In this document: in pieces, positions 1 through 5,521 of the stretch
Layout: every line of letters begins with the position of its first letter
Numbering within the stretch: position 1 is the first letter of the stretch
Origin: Crocinitomicaceae bacterium
GTDB taxonomy: Bacteria > Bacteroidota > Bacteroidia > Flavobacteriales_D > Crocinitomicaceae
Direction: 5' to 3'
Assembly: GCA_011522905.1 (NCBI GenBank)
Contig: WTIB01000089.1
Coordinates: forward strand, 1-5,521
Length of the DNA: 5,521 nucleotides
Made by a program: the position numbers and the translations under genes
The notes under the pieces: model-generated
What the model was told of the DNA's origin: nothing
The model's database searches: none
Seen by the model: only the letters and a program-made list of their open reading frames with translations

Positions 1-579
1 ACTTGCATCATCTCTTGGCAGGGACTGAATAATCAGAATTTTCAAAATCAATGTTTATTTATTCCATATGAGGTTAAAAATTCTAATGAGTATTACAGGG
101 TTTTGTCACATATGTTAATACATGCAGATATTACTCATCTTGCTTTTAATATGATTTCCCTATATTATTTGGGTGGATATCTTGAAATGGAATTGACATA
201 CGAGTTTGGTAATCTTGGCTTGTACTATTTCGTCATCATATATATATTCGGTGGTTTGGCAGCCACAATCTTTCCGTTTTATAAAAATTCGGATAATATA
301 TTATATCGGTCACTGGGAGCTTCTGGTGCTGTTTCGGCAGTCGTTTTTGCCACTATAATGTGGAATCCTCAACTTGAGCTAATGCTTCTTTTTATACCGA
401 TACCTATAAAAGCGTATATATTGGGACCCCTATATTTATTGGTTGAATATTATTCCATGCGTAGAGGTGGTTCCGGTGTTGCGCATGACGCACATTTGGG
501 TGGTGCATTATTTGGAATTTTATTTGTATTATTGATTGATATCAATAAAGGCGTTGAGTTTCTTAGTATTTTTGATTGA
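1..579 (+). CDS. Rhomboid family intramembrane serine protease, 5'-truncated by window edge
   Basis: This membrane protease would cut transmembrane substrates within the lipid bilayer; its substrate cannot be told from sequence. The frame is open from base 1 to the TGA at 577-579, giving 192 visible codons. The first in-frame starts in the window (TTG 103, ATG 112) fall inside the conserved segment EYYRVLSHMLIHADITHL, so the true start is upstream and probably a few tens of residues, including the first membrane helix, are missing. Numbered from the first visible codon, the family signatures are H46-L-A-F-N50 (oxyanion side), G106-A-S108-G109 with the nucleophilic serine, and A161-H-D-A-H165-L-G-G with the catalytic histidine. 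Hydrophobic helices lie at about 41-62, 72-94, 106-122, 128-151 and 161-181. All catalytic residues are present, so it is probably active rather than an inactive rhomboid-like protein. It ends two bases before the next start codon, suggesting co-transcription. Family assignment is firm; the biological role is unknown. Confidence 0.93.
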   Translation, partial: TCIISWQGLNNQNFQNQCLFIPYEVKNSNEYYRVLSHMLIHADITHLAFNMISLYYLGGYLEMELTYEFGNLGLYYFVIIYIFGGLAATIFPFYKNSDNILYRSLGASGAVSAVVFATIMWNPQLELMLLFIPIPIKAYILGPLYLLVEYYSMRRGGSGVAHDAHLGGALFGILFVLLIDINKGVEFLSIFD

Positions 580-581
580 TT

Positions 582-1442
582 ATGGGAGTATGTTACATAA
601 ACAATAACGGAATTATCTTACCGGATTCGTCACCGACAATAATGCCTAAAAATAGGGCTTATATGTATGGTGATGGTGTTTTTGAAACCATTCGAATCAT
701 GAATGGAAAGCCCATCAATGTGGAGAACCATGTGACAAGGCTTCTCAAAGGAGCCGCCGTATTAGGAATAAAGACCCCAGAGTTTTACACCAAAGAATTT
801 TTCGAGGAGCGGATAAATGAATTGCTTGTTAAATCTGAAATATTGAAAGGAGGTAAATGCCGCTTATCGATTGACCGAGAAGTCGGGGGAACGTACTTGC
901 CTAAATCCAATGAGGCCAATTTCTACATCGAAGTCGAAAATTATGGATCCAATTATTTTGAGCTAAATGCCAAGGGGCTTGAGGTCGATATTTACTCGGA
1001 TATTAAGCTACATAAAAACTTTCTTTCGAATTACAAAACAAAATCCTGTTTGGGTTATGTAATGGCAGCGCTTTCTGCTAAAGAGAAGAATCTTGATGAT
1101 TTATTTCTAAGTGACGTGAAAGGAAATATTCTTGAAACTTCTTCCAGTAATGTTTTTGTGGTAAGTAATGGGGTTTTATATACCCCTGGACTTGACGAGG
1201 GCTGTCTTGCTGGAACAATGCGAATGCAAGTAATTAATCTCGCTTTAAATAGTGGTATAAAGGTTTATGAGTGCTCTATCTTGCCTCAAAATTTATTGGC
1301 TGCAGATGAGGTTTTCATTACCAATGCCATTAAAGGTGTGAATTGGATTGGCGCATACAGAACAAAGAAATTTTCTAATACAATTGCAAGAAAGCTCATT
1401 ATTTCTTTGAATGAATTCTGGAGAAACAAACTAGAACAATAA
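582..1442 (+). CDS. pabC: Aminotransferase class IV fold PLP enzyme, probable 4-amino-4-deoxychorismate lyase
   Basis: A 286-residue cytosolic PLP enzyme of fold type IV. The likely reaction is conversion of 4-amino-4-deoxychorismate to p-aminobenzoate plus pyruvate in folate synthesis. ATG 582 is the chosen start; a TTG six bases earlier is in frame but overlaps the upstream stop codon. Visible landmarks are YGDGVFETIR at 29-38, Lys152 in SNYKT as the probable Schiff-base lysine, Glu185 in ETSSSNVF, which would contact the PLP ring nitrogen, the phosphate-binding stretch G207 to R214 (GCLAGTMR), and EVFITNAIKGV at 243-253. Length is normal for the family. Lyases, branched-chain aminotransferases and D-amino acid aminotransferases share this fold: the N-terminal YGDGVFET and C-terminal TNAIKGV favour the lyase group, while ETSSSN resembles D-alanine aminotransferases. 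No pabA or pabB is in the window. It starts two bases after the rhomboid stop with no Shine-Dalgarno, so translation may be coupled. Fold is certain; substrate and symbol are tentative. Confidence 0.88.
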   Translation: MGVCYINNNGIILPDSSPTIMPKNRAYMYGDGVFETIRIMNGKPINVENHVTRLLKGAAVLGIKTPEFYTKEFFEERINELLVKSEILKGGKCRLSIDREVGGTYLPKSNEANFYIEVENYGSNYFELNAKGLEVDIYSDIKLHKNFLSNYKTKSCLGYVMAALSAKEKNLDDLFLSDVKGNILETSSSNVFVVSNGVLYTPGLDEGCLAGTMRMQVINLALNSGIKVYECSILPQNLLAADEVFITNAIKGVNWIGAYRTKKFSNTIARKLIISLNEFWRNKLEQ

Positions 1443-1514
1443 TTATTTTTTGATTTCAACGACCAATCGTTCATAAATCCAGTATTGGCGCGTATTTCAG
1501 GTCAAGTATAATGT

Positions 1515-1522
1515 TATATTTG
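1515..1522 (+). promoter_or_regulatory. Candidate Bacteroidota -7 promoter element for parE-parC
   Basis: TATATTTG matches the TAnnTTTG -7 element of Bacteroidota primary-sigma promoters exactly. It sits in the only sizeable intergenic gap, 28 bp before the parE start, so transcription would begin around 1527-1530 and leave a leader of roughly 20-25 bases. The -33 element is weak: TTTC at 1495-1498 lies 16 bp upstream with one mismatch to TTTG, and the nearest true TTG (1485-1487) is 27 bp away. Assignment rests on one good box and its position. Confidence 0.5.
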
Positions 1523-1542
1523 TTATGAATCATGTTTCATAA
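1523..1542. promoter_or_regulatory. 20-bp near-palindrome, candidate operator at the parE promoter
   Basis: The arms TTATGAA (1523-1529) and TTCATAA (1536-1542) are exact inverted copies, and the centre CATG (1531-1534) is itself palindromic, so nine of ten base pairs around the axis between 1532 and 1533 match; only the 1530/1535 pair fails. It begins immediately after the -7 box and covers the predicted transcription start, where a bound dimeric repressor would block initiation. As RNA it would be an AT-rich 7-bp stem with a 6-base loop, likely weak, ending 8 bases before the start codon. There is no U-tract after it, so it is not a terminator. No regulator is identifiable; the structure is seen, the function is inferred. 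Confidence 0.4.
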
Positions 1543-1550
1543 TCTCATAT

Positions 1551-3455
1551 ATGTCTGAAAATCAATACACAGAAGATAATATTCGCTCGTTAGATTGGAA
1601 AGAGCATATTCGCTTAAGACCAGGAATGTATATTGGAAAGTTGGGTGATGGCTCTTCTCCTGATGATGGTATTTATGTATTGGTAAAAGAAGTTATCGAC
1701 AATTGTATCGATGAGTTTGTGATGGGGAATGGAAAAAAAATTGAAGTAAGTATAAAAGATGGTCTTGTAACCATTAGAGATTACGGAAGAGGGATTCCAT
1801 TGGGAAAAGTTGTAGATGTAGTCTCCAAAATGAATACCGGTGGAAAATATGATTCCAAGGCATTCAAAAAGTCTGTCGGTTTGAATGGAGTAGGTACTAA
1901 GGCGGTAAATGCGCTTTCTTCTCATTTTTCAGTTTACTCGGTTAGAGACGGTAAGTCTAAAAGAGCCTCGTTCGTAAGAGGAGAGTTGACTGAAGAGTCT
2001 AAACTTATATCGTCCGACGAAAGTAATGGAACTTACGTTGAGTTCAATCCGGATTCGACGGTTTTTAAAAAGTATGTTTTTAAGAAGCACTACTTGGAAA
2101 AAATGATTTGGAATTATTGTTACCTGAATAGAGGTCTTTCTATATATTTCAATGGCAACAAATTCCAATCTAAAAATGGATTAAAAGATTTATTGGAGGA
2201 TAATATGGATGGTGATCCATTGTATCCAATTATTCATCTAGAAGGAGATGATATAGAAGTTGCATTTACCCATGGTAGAACCTATGGTGAGGATTATTAC
2301 TCATTTGTTAATGGTCAGCATACAACTCAAGGCGGTACGCATCAAAGTGCATTTAGAGAATCGGTAGCGAAAGTGATCAAAGATTTTTACAGCAAAAATT
2401 ATGAATCTTCAGATATTCGTCAATCCATTGTGGCAGCTGTTTCGGTTAAAGTCATGGAGCCGGTTTTTGAATCTCAGACAAAAACAAAACTGGGATCCTT
2501 AGAAGTAGAGCCTGGGGGGAAATCTATGAGGGCTTTCATTAATGATTTTTTAAAAGATAAACTCGATAATTTTCTTCATAAAAATCCTGAGATTGCCCAA
2601 ACGATTGAAACTAAAATAAAGCAATCTGAAAAGGAGCGAAAAGATCTTGCGGGTATACGGAAAATTGCAAGGGAAAGATCAAAAAAAGCAAATCTTCACA
2701 ATAAAAAATTGCGAGATTGTAGGGTTCATTTAACTGACCTAAAAAACGATAGAAGGGAAGAAACTACTTTATTCATTACCGAAGGAGACTCTGCAAGTGG
2801 TTCGATTACGAAATCCAGGGATGTAGCTACTCAAGCTGTTTTTTCGCTTCGAGGTAAGCCACTTAACTGTTATGGACTCACAAAAAAAGTGGTTTATGAG
2901 AATGAGGAATTCAATTTAATTCAAGCAGCTTTGGATATCGAAGATGATTTGGATAATCTTCGATACAATAAAGTTGTCATTGCTACGGATGCTGATGTTG
3001 ATGGAATGCATATTCGAATGTTGTTATTGACTTTCTTTTTACAGTTCTTTCCAGACTTGGTGAAAAAGAATCATGTTTATGTACTTCAAACCCCTCTCTT
3101 TAGAGTTCGAAACAAAAAGAAGACCATATATTGTTATTCAGATGAAGAACGGGTTTCAGCTATCGGCGAAATTGGTCGAGGAGCGGAAATAACTAGGTTT
3201 AAAGGATTGGGAGAAATTTCTCCGGATGAATTCGTTCATTTTATTGGTGGAGAGATGCGATTAGAGCCAGTTTTATTGTCCCACGATGCTTCTATCGATT
3301 CCATCCTTTCATACTTTATGGGAAAGAATACACAGCAAAGGCAAGAATTTATAATTAACAACCTAAAAGTTGAAAAGGATGAGGCGGATGAGGAAGTTAA
3401 AGATGAGGTAGCATCAGAGAAAGAGATTAAAGTTCAAATAGATATAGCATCATAA
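1551..3455 (+). CDS. parE: DNA topoisomerase IV subunit B (ATPase subunit)
   Basis: ATPase subunit of the type IIA topoisomerase that, with ParC, unlinks daughter chromosomes and relaxes supercoils. The protein has 634 residues, about normal for Bacteroidota ParE. The GHKL ATPase domain shows E47-V-I-D-N51 (general base Glu and Mg-binding Asn), D77-YGRGIP and the ATP-lid glycines in VGLNGVGTKAVNALS (109-123). The transducer domain ends in the QTK loop, Q309-T-K311, whose lysine contacts ATP phosphate. The TOPRIM domain has E411-GDSASGS and the metal-binding D480-A-D482-V-D484, followed by RFKGLGE at 549-555. Residues from about 607 form a charged, mostly acidic tail, partly encoded by three GATGAGG copies at 3378-3408. 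ATG 1551 is right because DWKEHIRLRPGMYIGK follows at the usual distance; it has no Shine-Dalgarno. GyrB is the alternative, but there is no large insertion, and the Bacteroidota ParE wording plus the downstream parC make ParE much more likely. Confidence 0.95.
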   Translation: MSENQYTEDNIRSLDWKEHIRLRPGMYIGKLGDGSSPDDGIYVLVKEVIDNCIDEFVMGNGKKIEVSIKDGLVTIRDYGRGIPLGKVVDVVSKMNTGGKYDSKAFKKSVGLNGVGTKAVNALSSHFSVYSVRDGKSKRASFVRGELTEESKLISSDESNGTYVEFNPDSTVFKKYVFKKHYLEKMIWNYCYLNRGLSIYFNGNKFQSKNGLKDLLEDNMDGDPLYPIIHLEGDDIEVAFTHGRTYGEDYYSFVNGQHTTQGGTHQSAFRESVAKVIKDFYSKNYESSDIRQSIVAAVSVKVMEPVFESQTKTKLGSLEVEPGGKSMRAFINDFLKDKLDNFLHKNPEIAQTIETKIKQSEKERKDLAGIRKIARERSKKANLHNKKLRDCRVHLTDLKNDRREETTLFITEGDSASGSITKSRDVATQAVFSLRGKPLNCYGLTKKVVYENEEFNLIQAALDIEDDLDNLRYNKVVIATDADVDGMHIRMLLLTFFLQFFPDLVKKNHVYVLQTPLFRVRNKKKTIYCYSDEERVSAIGEIGRGAEITRFKGLGEISPDEFVHFIGGEMRLEPVLLSHDASIDSILSYFMGKNTQQRQEFIINNLKVEKDEADEEVKDEVASEKEIKVQIDIAS

Positions 3456-3458
3456 AAT

Positions 3459-5521
3459 ATGTCAAAGGATACAGAGGATAATCAATTGCCAGAAGAAGAG
3501 CATAACCCATTTGAGAATAAAAATCTAGACGATAACGTCATTCCTGTCAGCGGACTTTATAAAAGCTGGTTTCTTGATTATGCAAGTTATGTGATTCTCG
3601 AAAGAGCAGTCCCAAGTTTATTTGATGGACTAAAACCTGTCCAAAGACGTATTCTTCACTCAATGAAAGAGATGGAGGATGGCCGCTATAATAAGGTGGC
3701 GAATATTATTGGAAATACCATGAAATACCATCCTCATGGGGATGCTTCAATTGGTGATGCTTTGGTTCAAATTGGACAAAAAGATTTATTGATTGATTGT
3801 CAAGGTAACTGGGGGAATACATTGACAGGTGATGGAGCAGCAGCGCCAAGGTACATTGAAGCACGGCTATCAAAGTTTGCATTACATGTTGCGTTTAATG
3901 CCAAAACAACGAATTGGTTATCGAGCTATGATGGGAGGAATAAAGAGCCAGAGCAGCTTCCGATGAAATTCCCTTTACTTCTGGCACAAGGAGCGGAAGG
4001 AATCGCTGTAGGAATGGCATGTAAATTTTTACCTCACAATTTTAATGAGCTTATAGATAATTCGATCAATCACCTTAGAGGTAAAAAAGTGCAGTTTTAT
4101 CCGGATTTCCCGAATGGTGGAATGGCTGATTTTTCCAATTACAATGATGGAAAAAGAGGGGGGAGAATTAGAGTCCGAGGGAAGATTAAAAAGCAGGACG
4201 CAAAAACTTTAATAATTAATGAAATTCCTTTTGGAACTACGACCACTTCACTTATTGATTCTATCCTTAAGGCAAATGACAAAGGAAAAATAAAGATTAA
4301 GAAAATCGAGGACAACACCTCGGCAACAGCTGAAATTATCATTCACTTGACTTCTGGGGTTTCTCCGGATAAGACCATTGATGCCTTGTATGCGTTTACG
4401 GATTGTGAAGTTTCTATATCGCCAAACTCTTCAATTATTGATGATGACAAGCCTGTTTTTATTGGTGTGTCTGAAATCCTAAAAAGTTCAACTGACAATA
4501 CGCTGGCTTTACTGAAAAAAGAGCTAGAGATTAAATTGGAGGAGCTGGAGCGTCAGTGGCACTTTGCAACACTTGAAAAGATTTTCATCAACGAAGAAAT
4601 GTATATCGATTTCAAGAAGTATTCGGATAAAGAATCTTTATATGCGTATTTGTACAAATCATTCGAGCCTTTTAAAAAGCAGTTGATAAGAGAAATTACG
4701 GATGAGGATCTTCATAAGCTTACTCAAATTCCAATGATTCGAATAACGAGATTCGATTCTACGAAGGCTGATGACAACTTGTTGAAAATTGATGAGCAAA
4801 TTAAGGAGGTCAAGCATAACCTTAAAAATATCGTTGATTTTGCGATTAATTACTTCAAGGATTTGAAGAAAAACTTTGGAAAAGGGAAGGAGCGGAAAAC
4901 GGAAATAAAAACCTTTGATAACATCAGTGCATCGAAGGTTATCATTGCCAATAAAAAGCTTTATGTAGATTATGCAGAAGGATTTATTGGTCATAGTTTA
5001 AGAAAATGTGAAGCCGTTTGTGATTGTTCTGAAATAGACGATATTATTTGCTTTTTCTCATCAGGAAAAATGATGATTACAAAAGTTGCGGATAAGAAAT
5101 TTGTTGGGAAGGATATTATTTATGCTCATGTATGGAAAAAAGGCGATAAAAGAAAGATATATCATCTCATTTATCAAGATGGGCGAGGAGGACAATCCAT
5201 GATGAAAAGATTTTATGTCAATTCCATAACTCGAGATACTGAGTACGATCTTACCAAAGGGTCAAAAGGGTCGAAAGTTCACTATTTTTCGGCACATCCA
5301 AATGGGGAAAGAGAAGTGGTAAATGTGATTCTAAGACCGAGACCTCATTTAAAGAAAACGAAATTCGAGCTTGATTTTGGTGAACTATTAATTAAGGGTA
5401 GAAAATCTGTTGGGAATCGAGTAACCAAGGAGCTTATTCAAAAAGTTGTTCTCAAAGAGGTCGGGGGATCGACTTTGGCTGCAAGAAAAATATGGTATGA
5501 TCAAACCGTAAATCGATTGAA
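3459..5521 (+). CDS. parC: DNA topoisomerase IV subunit A (breakage-reunion subunit), 3'-truncated by window edge
   Basis: Cleavage subunit of topoisomerase IV, which makes the double-strand break and passes the second duplex through it. ATG 3459 follows the parE stop by three bases, implying one transcript and balanced subunit production. The frame stays open for 687 codons to the window end; I expect roughly 150-250 more residues. After an acidic N-terminal extension (about 1-28), the winged-helix core begins with WFLDYASYVILERAVP. HPHGD spans 91-95, and R131-Y132 in APRYIEARLS holds the catalytic tyrosine that attaches to DNA. GIAVGMA (181-187) carries the isoleucine that intercalates to bend DNA. 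A charged coiled-coil-like stretch lies at about 350-475, and the beta-pinwheel C-terminal domain starts near 490. No QRRGGKG-type gyrase box is visible in that domain, which supports ParC over GyrA. Oddities are Ala96 at the classical quinolone-resistance serine position and four cysteines at 517-531. Confidence 0.94.
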   Translation, partial: MSKDTEDNQLPEEEHNPFENKNLDDNVIPVSGLYKSWFLDYASYVILERAVPSLFDGLKPVQRRILHSMKEMEDGRYNKVANIIGNTMKYHPHGDASIGDALVQIGQKDLLIDCQGNWGNTLTGDGAAAPRYIEARLSKFALHVAFNAKTTNWLSSYDGRNKEPEQLPMKFPLLLAQGAEGIAVGMACKFLPHNFNELIDNSINHLRGKKVQFYPDFPNGGMADFSNYNDGKRGGRIRVRGKIKKQDAKTLIINEIPFGTTTTSLIDSILKANDKGKIKIKKIEDNTSATAEIIIHLTSGVSPDKTIDALYAFTDCEVSISPNSSIIDDDKPVFIGVSEILKSSTDNTLALLKKELEIKLEELERQWHFATLEKIFINEEMYIDFKKYSDKESLYAYLYKSFEPFKKQLIREITDEDLHKLTQIPMIRITRFDSTKADDNLLKIDEQIKEVKHNLKNIVDFAINYFKDLKKNFGKGKERKTEIKTFDNISASKVIIANKKLYVDYAEGFIGHSLRKCEAVCDCSEIDDIICFFSSGKMMITKVADKKFVGKDIIYAHVWKKGDKRKIYHLIYQDGRGGQSMMKRFYVNSITRDTEYDLTKGSKGSKVHYFSAHPNGEREVVNVILRPRPHLKKTKFELDFGELLIKGRKSVGNRVTKELIQKVVLKEVGGSTLAARKIWYDQTVNRL

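Noticed and set aside
103..579. Starting the rhomboid gene at TTG 103.
   Set aside because: The frame is open upstream to base 1 and the preceding residues continue the conserved pre-helix segment; starting at 103 would remove family sequence.
576..581. TTG 576 as the start of the PLP enzyme.
   Set aside because: ATG 582 is a standard start codon just two codons later and fits the usual N-terminus; the TTG would overlap the rhomboid stop codon.
1438..1451. AT-only palindrome followed by six T residues after the PLP enzyme gene, considered as an intrinsic terminator.
   Set aside because: The stem AATAATTATT has no G or C pairs and no room for a loop, and its T residues overlap the T-run, so a stable terminator hairpin is not supported.
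1286..1474. Minus-strand open frame, and similar minus-strand frames at 1614-1925, 1929-2168, 4139-4342 and 4659-4994.
   Set aside because: Each lies opposite well-supported conserved coding sequence, apart from the end of the first, which runs 32 bp into the intergenic gap. None encodes anything recognisable. They are antisense shadows.
1485..1512. Sigma-70-like pair TTGGCG (1485-1490), 16 bp, TATAAT (1507-1512).
   Set aside because: It looks like an E. coli promoter, but Bacteroidota primary sigma factors do not use this consensus, and TATAAT-like words are common in AT-rich gaps. The adjacent TAnnTTTG match is preferred.
5256..5272. Direct repeat AAAGGGTC (5256-5263 and 5265-5272).
   Set aside because: It encodes the tandem KGS-KGS of the ParC C-terminal domain, which I recall as conserved in the family, so protein constraint explains it.
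1551..5521. GyrB-GyrA instead of ParE-ParC.
   Set aside because: The proteins read like Bacteroidota topoisomerase IV: the B subunit lacks gyrase-type insertions, the two genes are adjacent as in parE-parC, and no gyrase box is visible in the A subunit. The missing 3' end leaves a small doubt.

Overview
The window looks like a stretch of ordinary chromosome from a member of the Bacteroidota, probably the Flavobacteriia or a close class. Three things point there. The DNA is AT-rich. No gene start in the window has a recognisable Shine-Dalgarno sequence. The one likely promoter carries the TAnnTTTG element of Bacteroidota primary-sigma promoters. The topoisomerase IV proteins also carry wording I recognise from that phylum, such as EGDSASGS and YNKV-ATDADVDGMHI in ParE and HPHGDASI and GQKDLLID in ParC.

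Layout: all four genes are on the plus strand. Positions 1-579 hold the 3' part of a rhomboid intramembrane serine protease whose start lies upstream of the window. Two bases later comes a complete fold-type IV PLP-dependent enzyme (582-1442), most like 4-amino-4-deoxychorismate lyase (PabC). A 108-bp gap (1443-1550) contains a candidate promoter and, directly after it, a 20-bp near-palindrome. Then come parE (1551-3455, complete) and, three bases later, parC (3459 onward, open to the window end and lacking its C-terminal part).

How the genes work together: parE and parC encode the two subunits of topoisomerase IV, the type IIA enzyme that unlinks replicated chromosomes, and their spacing implies one transcript. 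The rhomboid and the PLP enzyme look like a second co-transcribed pair with no obvious biochemical link to each other or to topoisomerase IV.

I found no mobile element, CRISPR array, RNA gene, phage gene or new multi-gene system. The most interesting items are the near-palindrome beside the parE promoter, the alanine at the main quinolone-resistance position of ParC, and a four-cysteine cluster in the ParC C-terminal domain. None of these amounts to an undescribed system. Family comparisons are from memory, with no alignment or search behind them.
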